Below are positions 56,631 to 64,000 of a stretch of 64,000 nucleotides of DNA, in pieces (positions within the stretch are counted from its first letter, which is position 1; every line of letters starts with the position of its first letter). Below the pieces are notes generated by a model. That model saw nothing but the letters and a program-made list of their open reading frames with translations. It ran no database searches and was not told the DNA's origin. The position numbers and the translations under genes are program-made. Source of the DNA: Vibrio stylophorae (GTDB taxonomy: Bacteria; Pseudomonadota; Gammaproteobacteria; Enterobacterales; Vibrionaceae); contig NZ_CAKLDI010000002.1 in NCBI RefSeq assembly GCF_921293875.1, positions 434,001-498,000 of the forward strand, written 5' to 3'.

Positions 56631-57539
56631 ATGGATAATCTCAACTACGCACAAAAGCAGAGACTCGCCTACATTGACTTTAAGTTAATGTTTATTGGTC
56701 ACTTTATGCGCTCAGAAGTCGTCGAGCACTTTAAGATGGGGCTATCTAACGCGACTCGCGACATCAACCTCTATAAAGAATTAGCGCCCAGCAACCTCGT
56801 CTACGACAACGCTGAGAAGCGCTATTTTCAGACCCATACGTTCAGCCCGTTGTTTAACCACAATCCAACAGAAACGCTCAGTAAATTGGCAAATAAACTG
56901 GCAGGTGAAGACAGCGTGATCAATGGCTTAGGCATCCCGTTCGAAACGCCTAGTCAACTCAATGTTCCCAACATCAACATTATCTCTGTTCTGACGCAAG
57001 CAGCACTGAACTGTAAAGCCGTAAACATTACCTACGTATCTATAAGCAGTGGTGAGAGCAATCGAACCATCATCCCACACTCGCTTATTGATAATGGGCT
57101 ACGTTGGCATATCCGTGCTTACGACTGCCATAGCAATCAATTTCGTGACTTCGTGATATCGCGAATTACCAAAGCAGCATTGTTAGACCAAGAGATTGGT
57201 AACGAACAAACCATGCTCGCAGACAAGCAATGGATGCGATTTGTTCCTTTAGAGCTAGTACCTCACCCTAAAAACATCGTGCACCCTAAAGCTATTGAAC
57301 TCGACTATTCGATGAGTAGCGGGATGTTAAAGCTTGAAGTTAGGGCCGCGCTTACAGGGTATCTGTTACGTCGCTGGAATGTAGATTGTTCGAAAAATGC
57401 CACGCAACGAAGTGCTGAGCATCAATTATGGCTTGCAAACAGACCAACATTATATGGTGTCGATAATCTCCACCTCGCATCTGGTTATGATGACGAAACC
57501 ACCCCGACTTCCAAAAATGAAGCAATCCAACTCAATTAG
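56631..57539 (+). CDS. brxR: WYL-domain regulator of BREX (BrxR)
   Basis: A 302-residue regulator. The N-terminus (about 10-60) is a winged helix-turn-helix; residues 130-180 form a WYL domain (NITYVSISSGESNRTIIPH, then LRWHIRAYD in place of WYLRAYD), followed by a C-terminal dimerisation region. BrxR/CapW proteins repress defence genes and may sense nucleotides. First gene of the defence operon, with a perfect inverted repeat in its promoter. No clear Shine-Dalgarno sequence precedes the ATG. Confidence 0.88.
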   Translation: MDNLNYAQKQRLAYIDFKLMFIGHFMRSEVVEHFKMGLSNATRDINLYKELAPSNLVYDNAEKRYFQTHTFSPLFNHNPTETLSKLANKLAGEDSVINGLGIPFETPSQLNVPNINIISVLTQAALNCKAVNITYVSISSGESNRTIIPHSLIDNGLRWHIRAYDCHSNQFRDFVISRITKAALLDQEIGNEQTMLADKQWMRFVPLELVPHPKNIVHPKAIELDYSMSSGMLKLEVRAALTGYLLRRWNVDCSKNATQRSAEHQLWLANRPTLYGVDNLHLASGYDDETTPTSKNEAIQLN

Positions 57540-57548
57540 GACACGAAC

Positions 57549-58148
57549 ATGACTGAATACAAAAAATATCTTGGCGATCTGATCGGTGGCAGCCTAATGA
57601 TAAAAGAGAGTCAGTTGATTGCGGATTTGCTACTTACTCAACCAAGTAAAGAACAGTGGGATGATGCGATCGTTAATCAAAACATCTTGCAAAAACGCTC
57701 CCCTGCTTCAGCCAAACGTAATGCTGCAACCATCAAAAAACGCATTGGCTCCCTAAGTAACGAGTTTCTGTCTGCCTTAGCAAATGCCAACTATGAGGCA
57801 GCAGCTCAATTGATGATGGCGGCAACACTTATTAATTCGCCTCTCTTAGCGGATTTCATGCGAACTGTCGTTATGGATGCGAAACGTATGTATAGAGAAA
57901 GCATCGACAACAAAGACTGGGAATACTTTTGGGAAGATAAATGCCGCCTCTATCCAGAGTTTGCTGAAATGTCTGAATCATCGACTTACAAAATTGCACA
58001 AGTCGCATTTAAAGTCATGACTGACGGCGGTTTTCTGGAAAGTACAAAATCTAAGGTTTTAACCAATATCTACATAGAGCCTGACGTTCGTTCACTCCTC
58101 ATAGAAATGGACCAAGAAGACATCATCCAAGCGATGGAGGCTTACTGA
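57549..58148 (+). CDS. brxA: BREX protein BrxA (DUF1819)
   Basis: A 199-residue, DUF1819-type inner component of type 1 BREX, which binds DNA in known cases. Begins MTEYKKYLGDLIGGSLMIKES and has the basic helical segment RSPASAKRNAATIKKRIG. It lies nine bases after brxR, and its stop overlaps the brxB start. Its exact role in host methylation and phage restriction is unknown. Confidence 0.88.
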   Translation: MTEYKKYLGDLIGGSLMIKESQLIADLLLTQPSKEQWDDAIVNQNILQKRSPASAKRNAATIKKRIGSLSNEFLSALANANYEAAAQLMMAATLINSPLLADFMRTVVMDAKRMYRESIDNKDWEYFWEDKCRLYPEFAEMSESSTYKIAQVAFKVMTDGGFLESTKSKVLTNIYIEPDVRSLLIEMDQEDIIQAMEAY

Positions 58149-58711
58149 TGCAGCAATTACAACAACGACTCGATTCCATCCAAGAACGTTTAGAGAGCGA
58201 AGGCTTTCTTCAAAATAAAGAACTTGGCGGTGAGATCGGTTTCTACATTTTCGATTACAAACCAGAGCATGAAATCGCCGTGCGAGAACATATCGCCATA
58301 CTCGAAAAGAAACTGAGCAATCGTGGGTATACGTTTGCGAGCATTAACTTATTCGAAATGATCGTGAAGCTTTTAGAGTCGCGCCGCCTCCTTGATAAAG
58401 CATTTAAAATGCAGTTTGAAAAAGGTGATGATGCCCTTTTCAAAGCGCTAAAAGGTCCTTTAGAACAAAACCGAGTCGCAGAATTTATCGTCAATGAAGC
58501 AAACATCGACAATTGTGATTTTATTCTACTTCACGGTTTAGGCAGTGTATGGCCTATCGTTCGCGGGCACGGACTACTCAATGCTTTGCACGCTAAAGTT
58601 GGTCAAGTGCCTACCGTCATGTTCTACCCAGGAGAATACGATGGTGCTGCGCTAAAACCATTCGGGCGCGTCGAATCCAATAACTATTATCGCGCTTTTA
58701 AGCTCGCATAA
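58148..58711 (+). CDS. brxB: BREX protein BrxB (DUF1788)
   Basis: A 187-residue DUF1788 protein. DFILLHGLGSVWPIVRGHGLLNALH and PTVMFYPGEYDGAALKPFG are typical of the family. It overlaps brxA by one base (TGATG) and is needed for BREX function in studied systems; the mechanism is not settled. Confidence 0.88.
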   Translation: MQQLQQRLDSIQERLESEGFLQNKELGGEIGFYIFDYKPEHEIAVREHIAILEKKLSNRGYTFASINLFEMIVKLLESRRLLDKAFKMQFEKGDDALFKALKGPLEQNRVAEFIVNEANIDNCDFILLHGLGSVWPIVRGHGLLNALHAKVGQVPTVMFYPGEYDGAALKPFGRVESNNYYRAFKLA

Positions 58712-58811
58712 TTCAATTAAATAATGTGCAGCTGGTTACAAAGTACCGCTTAAATTCTCAGAGTAACCATCACACAAACAAATTAAAATAAAGTTTAGCT
58801 AGGAAACCATC

Positions 58812-61800
58812 ATGCAGTTACAGCAGCTATTTACTAAAGACATTACCCGCCCTATCAATGGCGTGGTAAAAGCCGATCAAGTTGAAAACGATACCGTCTT
58901 TGTCGAATTAGACGAATACGTAATCACTGCCGAGCTTAAGGGTCATATTGAGCAGTTCTTCAAATATTACATGCCGTCCGTCGATGATCCTAAAAAAGCA
59001 TCAATGACAGGTAAGTCTGGCATTTGGGTTTCAGGCTTCTTCGGCTCTGGTAAATCGCACTTCATTAAAATTATGTCCTACTTGCTAAAGAACGTAGAGA
59101 CAAACCATGATGGCAAAAGCAAACGTGCAATCGACTTCTTCGAAGAAAAACTTGAAGATGACCAAATGCTACTTGGTGATATGCGTCGTGCAATCAACAA
59201 GGAAAACAACGTCATTCTATTTAACATCGATAGCCGCGCCGATACCGATGATAAAGAAGATGCCATCCTGAAAGTATTCCTCAAAGTATTTAACGAGAAA
59301 ATGGGATACTCAGGCGATCACGCTCATATAGCCGATCTTGAACGAGATCTGGATGCTCGTGGCAAACTACAAGAATTCCACCAAGTATTTGAAGAGTTGT
59401 CAGGATCATCATGGCTAGAAGAACGTGACTCTTATGACTTTTACCGCGATGACCTTGCCGCAGCTTTCGCCCAAGTGACAGGACAGTCAGAAGAAGCTGG
59501 TCGCCAGGCTATTGAACGTCTAGAGAACAACTTTAGCTTAGACATTCAAAACTTCTGTAAGTGGGTAAAACAGTACCTTGACGGCAGCCCAGAGCGTCGT
59601 ATTCACTTCTTCGTGGATGAAATTGGTCAGTACATTGGTCAAAACACGCAAATGATGCTAAAGCTACAAACCATCACAGAAAACCTTGGCACCATTTGTG
59701 AAGGTCGCGCATGGGTTGTGGTTACATCTCAAGAAGATATGGATGCTGTACTGGGTAAAATGCAAGAAGGCTCTCGTAAGAACGACTTTTCGCGAATCCA
59801 ACAACGTTTCGACCGTATCTCTCTTTCAAGTTCAAACGTTAACGAAGTGATTGAAAAACGTCTGCTCGACAAAACAGAACCAGCCAAAGCCGCGCTGGCG
59901 CAATTGTACAATGAGAAAGGCGATATCATTCGTAACCACCTAAGTTTTGAGCGCACAAACAAAGCAGAATTCTCTAACTTCACTGGCACAGAGAACTTCA
60001 TTTCAAGTTACCCGTTTGCACCGTACCAATACAACATTGTTCAAAAGGTATTTTCTGGCATCAGTCAAGCAGGTGCGGCAGGTACACACCTTGCTAAAGG
60101 TGAACGTTCACTTATTGAAGCGTTCCAAACCGCAACAAATCAATTTGTGTCCGATGATATTGGTCGTTTAATCCCGCTATACAGCTTTTACCCATCGATT
60201 AAGAAGTTCCTTGATACCGCAGTAGTACGCGACATTAACCAAGCTGCTGAAAAAAGCTCGATCAATGCTTTTTCTGTTCAAGTTCTCCAAACGCTATTTA
60301 TGATCCGCTACGTTGATGAGATGAAATCCACCATCGACAACATTATTACCCTATGTATTAATGAGGTAGATCAGGATGTACGTGAACTTCGTTTAGCCAT
60401 CAACGACAGCCTAGATGCCCTTGAAAATAACAACCTGATTGCTCGTCAAGGGGATGAGTACATCTTCCTGACCAATGAAGAAAAAGAAATCGAAAAGGAA
60501 ATCCAAAATACGGAGATCGAATCCTCTGACGAAACAGCAGAGTTAAGCAAAATCCTTTTTGAAGAGATCTTAAAAACAAACAATAACTACCGTTACCCAG
60601 AAAACAAACAGGACTTCCCTGTTTCACGTTTCTGTAATGGTCAACCCTTTGATCGCACGACAGATAACGACCTGTTGTTTAAAGTGATCTCACCTATCGA
60701 TTCTAGCTACGATGAAATGAACGATGCGGTTTGTGGCAACGAGTCATCCGACTCCATTCTACTAAAACTTAAAGACCAAACTCGCCTGTTTGGTGAGCTA
60801 CGTACATACATCCGTACTGCGAAATACACCAAGCGCAACGCGGGTCGCGATGCTGAAATGGAAGTTTTGATTCGAGCAAAAGCGGCGGAAAACAGTGCTC
60901 GTCGCAAACAAATCGTTTCAGAACTAGAAGAACTAATCAAGCAATCAGATTTCTACGTTCTAGGCCAAAACTACACCACTAAAGGTGCAACCCCAAGTGC
61001 CATTATTGATAACGCCTACTGCCATGTTATTGAGAATACCTTCAACAGACTAAAATACGTCAAACCGTATAACGGTGATATTCGCCAGCAAATTCAGCAA
61101 ACTCTAATTGTTGACGACCTAAGCCAGATGAACATCGATTTAACTGACGTTGAAGCCAACCCTCGTGCCATTGCTGAAATTGAACAGCATATCGCAATCA
61201 GTGATGAATATGGTCGCCCTATTACTGCGGGAGACATGGTGAAGAAGTTCTCTCGTCGTCCTTATGGCTGGAATGATAACGAAATCATTCTAATGATTGC
61301 CCGTTTAGCTGTCGCAAACAAGTTGACACTACAAGCGAACCAACAAGATGTGGCTCTACGCAGTGCTTTTGAGCATCTCGATAAAACGGCTAAACGTGCA
61401 AATCTACGCATTCGCCGAGTTCAACAACAATCGGAAGCTAACCTAAAGAAAGCGGCTGGCCTTTATAAAAGCATTTTCGAGAAAAATGCACCAACAACAG
61501 AAAAAGAGTTGTTTGAACAAGGAAGCGTTCTTTTGAAAGGCAAGCTAGCAAAACTCAAGGATTTCAAAGCAAAATCAACCACAGGTTATTTCCCGGGCAC
61601 AAACGAAATCGAAGATGGCATTATGCTGCTCTCTGCCCTGCTTGAAAAACAAGGCAGCTACAAGTTCATTGATGAGCTACTTCGCAAAGGTAACGACTTA
61701 GAAGACTTTGTCGAAGATTTTGAAGACCTCGAAACGTTTTACGAAAAGCAGTTCTCAACTTGGCAAACACTCGCGAACGCGTTGAATGTCGAGTTCGCGA

Positions 61801-62507
61801 AAAACCGCTACCTACTAGAAACTTCTGAGCAAGCAAAATCTGCACTAGATAAGCTAGAAGCGATTTACAAGGATAAGCGCCCTTACGGCAAAATTCGCAA
61901 TGTCCAAGGCTTAATTGAACAAGCACAAGCAGTAAATAACGAGCTTCTTGCCAATAGCCGACGTGTTGCCGCAAGCAAACTACAAACGGCAATTGAAGAT
62001 GTTCAACAACATATTGCAGACGCTAAAGCACCTGACACCATCAGTAATAATGCGCTTCGACCGCTTCAACTGTCTCTCCAACGTTTGGACAAGCTGACAA
62101 GCATTGCAGAAGTTAATGAAGAAGTGCGTAATTCAGATGAGTTAGTCGAACAAGCTGAGCAGATCATTAATGCTTACATTGACCAACAAGCGAAAGCAGC
62201 AGAGCAAGCTAAACGTAAAGAAACTATAACAACAGCTGCTAATGGTAACGGCACACTTGATTTACCACCAAGTGATGCCAATAGCTATGGTTCGACCGCA
62301 ACAACAGGCACGCTAGAAGTGGCGGAGCCTTCTGTAGCAAAACCAAAAGCTAAGAAAGTTGTTACTTTTGATACTGGTTTAATCTTCAAAGAACTTGGCG
62401 ATAGCAGCTACCTTGAAACAGAAGATGAGCTAGAAGCCTACCTTTCGGCGCTAAAAACGCAGTTATCTGGCTTAATTGCGTCTAATCATAAAGTACGTAT
62501 CAAGTAA
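58812..62507 (+). CDS. brxC: BREX ATPase BrxC (DUF499-like P-loop protein)
   Basis: A 1231-residue AAA-type ATPase of type 1 BREX. Walker A is GFFGSGKS at residues 75-82 and Walker B is RIHFFVDEIGQY near 262-272, followed by an arginine-finger-like region (VVVTSQEDMD). The remaining 800 residues are mostly helical. It starts 100 bases after brxB with AGGA before the ATG. Needed for phage restriction and for methylation by PglX. Length is typical for BrxC. Confidence 0.93.
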   Translation: MQLQQLFTKDITRPINGVVKADQVENDTVFVELDEYVITAELKGHIEQFFKYYMPSVDDPKKASMTGKSGIWVSGFFGSGKSHFIKIMSYLLKNVETNHDGKSKRAIDFFEEKLEDDQMLLGDMRRAINKENNVILFNIDSRADTDDKEDAILKVFLKVFNEKMGYSGDHAHIADLERDLDARGKLQEFHQVFEELSGSSWLEERDSYDFYRDDLAAAFAQVTGQSEEAGRQAIERLENNFSLDIQNFCKWVKQYLDGSPERRIHFFVDEIGQYIGQNTQMMLKLQTITENLGTICEGRAWVVVTSQEDMDAVLGKMQEGSRKNDFSRIQQRFDRISLSSSNVNEVIEKRLLDKTEPAKAALAQLYNEKGDIIRNHLSFERTNKAEFSNFTGTENFISSYPFAPYQYNIVQKVFSGISQAGAAGTHLAKGERSLIEAFQTATNQFVSDDIGRLIPLYSFYPSIKKFLDTAVVRDINQAAEKSSINAFSVQVLQTLFMIRYVDEMKSTIDNIITLCINEVDQDVRELRLAINDSLDALENNNLIARQGDEYIFLTNEEKEIEKEIQNTEIESSDETAELSKILFEEILKTNNNYRYPENKQDFPVSRFCNGQPFDRTTDNDLLFKVISPIDSSYDEMNDAVCGNESSDSILLKLKDQTRLFGELRTYIRTAKYTKRNAGRDAEMEVLIRAKAAENSARRKQIVSELEELIKQSDFYVLGQNYTTKGATPSAIIDNAYCHVIENTFNRLKYVKPYNGDIRQQIQQTLIVDDLSQMNIDLTDVEANPRAIAEIEQHIAISDEYGRPITAGDMVKKFSRRPYGWNDNEIILMIARLAVANKLTLQANQQDVALRSAFEHLDKTAKRANLRIRRVQQQSEANLKKAAGLYKSIFEKNAPTTEKELFEQGSVLLKGKLAKLKDFKAKSTTGYFPGTNEIEDGIMLLSALLEKQGSYKFIDELLRKGNDLEDFVEDFEDLETFYEKQFSTWQTLANALNVEFAKNRYLLETSEQAKSALDKLEAIYKDKRPYGKIRNVQGLIEQAQAVNNELLANSRRVAASKLQTAIEDVQQHIADAKAPDTISNNALRPLQLSLQRLDKLTSIAEVNEEVRNSDELVEQAEQIINAYIDQQAKAAEQAKRKETITTAANGNGTLDLPPSDANSYGSTATTGTLEVAEPSVAKPKAKKVVTFDTGLIFKELGDSSYLETEDELEAYLSALKTQLSGLIASNHKVRIK

Positions 62508-62569
62508 CTCAATTACAGTATGTCCACGCTTCTTTGAGCATGGACTGTCAATATAAGAACGAGATTATA

Positions 62570-64000
62570 ATGAACACCAATAAATTAAAAGCTTACGCTC
62601 CTAAAGCCCGTTTGGCTTTTATGGAGGCCGTAACAAAACGTGCTGCATTCCTTGGCTTATACGCAGATCGCATTGCCGAAATGACCATTGATGGCGATAG
62701 TGCCGTGATTGAAGGTCGTGTATTTACTCGTCAGCAAGGTCAACAACGTGCCCAACTCGTTAAACGTATCGAAGCGCTAGGCACGAACAACGGTAAGTTC
62801 GTATTAAAAGATGGTTTTAACCAATTCATTAACGAAACTGCTTTTACTTGGTTCAACCGTTTAACCGCTATCCGCTACATGGAAGTCAACGAGTATCTCG
62901 ATCATGGCTACCGAGTATTGAGCAAAAGCGAAGGGGCAAAATTTGGTGAAGGCTTTGAGATTTTAGGCTCAGCGGCAGACGTAGCCGACGACCTCGGCTT
63001 AAACAAAGAAAGCATCATTGATATGGTGCTCGATGGCAACAAAGAAGAAGAGTTGTACCGTGCTCTTCTTCTTGGTCAGTGCCACCAGCTTAGCGAAGCG
63101 ATGCCTTTCATGTTTGAAGCACTTGATGACGCAACTGAGCTACTACTGCCAGATAACCTGACAAAAACCGATTCAATCTTAAAGGATTTGGTTAACGATA
63201 TTCCAGAAGATAACTGGCAAGAGATTGAAGTTATTGGCTGGCTATACCAGTTCTACATCTCTGAACACAAAGATGCGGTTATTGGTAAAGTGGTTAAGCG
63301 TGAAGACATTCCTGCGGCCACTCAGCTATTTACCCCTAACTGGATTGTTAAGTACCTAGTGCAAAACTCGCTTGGTCGTCAGTGGCTTGCTACCTACCCT
63401 AACTCTGAATTAAAAGAGAAGATGGCGTATTACATCACCCCTGCTGAGCAAAGTGATGATGTTATTGAGCAACTAAAAGCAATTACGCCAACCAGTATTG
63501 ATCCAGAAGCAATCAAAGTGCTTGACCCTGCTTGTGGTTCTGGCCACATCTTGGTGGAAGTGTATGAAGTGCTGCGTGAAATTTACCTAGAGCGCGGCTA
63601 TCGCCAACGTGAAATCCCAGAGCTAATTCTTACCAAAAACATCTATGGCTTGGATATCGATGATCGCGCCGCGCAAATGGCAGCCTTTGCAGTGATGATG
63701 AAAGCGCGTAAGGATGATAAGCGTATTTTCTCTCGTGATATCAAGTTAAATATCCACTCGATTCAATCGACTGAAAACCTGAACATTAACCAACTTTGGG
63801 CTGATTTGGATCTTGATGGTAACCAAAAAGCAGGTTCTATGAGCGACCTGTTTGCAGAGCCACAAATCGACATCAGTGAACTATCCGCAGAGAACGAGGT
63901 TTACCTTGATTTATTGCGCTACCTGAAAGAACAGTTTATTGATGCTAAAAACTTAGGGTCATTGATTGAAATCGACAGTTTCCAACTCAAACTACTACTT
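62570..64000 (+). CDS. pglX: BREX adenine-specific DNA methyltransferase PglX (3' end outside window)
   Basis: The first 477 codons of PglX, open through to the last base of the window. An N-terminal helical region is followed by the AdoMet-binding motif DPACGSGH near residues 318-325, preceded by TPNWIVKYLVQNSLG, the standard lead-in of this family. The catalytic NPPY motif lies further along and is not visible. PglX methylates the sixth base of a non-palindromic site on host DNA and marks self. GACGAG-like sequence precedes the ATG. pglZ and brxL should follow outside the window. Confidence 0.92.
   Translation, partial: MNTNKLKAYAPKARLAFMEAVTKRAAFLGLYADRIAEMTIDGDSAVIEGRVFTRQQGQQRAQLVKRIEALGTNNGKFVLKDGFNQFINETAFTWFNRLTAIRYMEVNEYLDHGYRVLSKSEGAKFGEGFEILGSAADVADDLGLNKESIIDMVLDGNKEEELYRALLLGQCHQLSEAMPFMFEALDDATELLLPDNLTKTDSILKDLVNDIPEDNWQEIEVIGWLYQFYISEHKDAVIGKVVKREDIPAATQLFTPNWIVKYLVQNSLGRQWLATYPNSELKEKMAYYITPAEQSDDVIEQLKAITPTSIDPEAIKVLDPACGSGHILVEVYEVLREIYLERGYRQREIPELILTKNIYGLDIDDRAAQMAAFAVMMKARKDDKRIFSRDIKLNIHSIQSTENLNINQLWADLDLDGNQKAGSMSDLFAEPQIDISELSAENEVYLDLLRYLKEQFIDAKNLGSLIEIDSFQLKLLL

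Overview
The window looks like a piece of a Vibrionaceae (Gammaproteobacteria) genome. Many proteins read as Vibrio-type families: DUF3334 and DUF3069 proteins, an HlyU-family protein, an MshB-like pilin and PtsG. Several neighbourhoods (pntAB, rnb/deaD, pncB, ula) recall gene sets that I remember on the second chromosome of vibrios. That placement is inference; no replication or partition gene and no rRNA or tRNA was seen. Base composition is moderate and even, apart from an AT-rich patch at about 23.56-25.16 kb.

Layout. 1-7.3 kb: the 3'-truncated start of a LytS-type sensor kinase, a small glutaredoxin, a DUF4136 lipoprotein, then ptsG (glucose PTS) divergent from a two-component pair followed by a GltB-like sugar-binding protein that has no permease. 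7.4-12 kb: YccF, AcuI, an alpha/beta-hydrolase-like protein, a CheX-like DUF3334 protein and a degenerate ABC ATPase. 12.2-23.4 kb: pntAB, an HlyU-family protein, a serine-hydrolase-like lipoprotein lacking its SxxK motif, a REC-GGDEF cyclase, DUF3069, deaD and rnb. 23.7-32 kb: three AT-rich unknown genes, a GNAT, a LysR regulator, an MliC-type lipoprotein, a chemoreceptor, a yeast-type cytosine deaminase homologue and a pseudopilin. 32.3-37 kb: two Opp/Dpp-type ATPases without permeases behind a Fur-box-like site, a duplicated beta-barrel-like protein and a DUF5718 protein. 37-41.7 kb: alx/terC behind a yybP-ykoY manganese riboswitch, and a ulaABC-type PTS divergent from a LacI-family repressor with three tandem operator copies. 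41.9-45.4 kb: a CsaA-like tRNA-binding protein and the NAD-salvage set pncB / nrtR-pncA. 45.5-54.9 kb: sufABCDSE divergent from nrdHIEF, with a Fur-box-like site on each side of the shared intergenic region. 55.2-56.4 kb: a GluR0-like ionotropic receptor homologue. 56.6-64 kb: the first five genes of a type 1 BREX phage-defence operon (brxR, brxA, brxB, brxC, pglX), cut by the window end.

How they fit together. Metal stress recurs: the Suf Fe-S assembly operon and the class Ib ribonucleotide reductase are both used under iron limitation, the orphan ATPases carry the same kind of Fur site, and the Alx/TerC exporter has a Mn-sensing leader. Sugar sensing is the second theme (ptsG with its own periplasmic sensor set; ula PTS with its repressor). 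The defence island at the right end is the clearest accessory system; its brxR promoter holds a perfect inverted repeat between the -35 and -10 elements. Start codons were chosen by eye from Shine-Dalgarno spacing, and domain calls rest on recognition of motifs, not on database searches.
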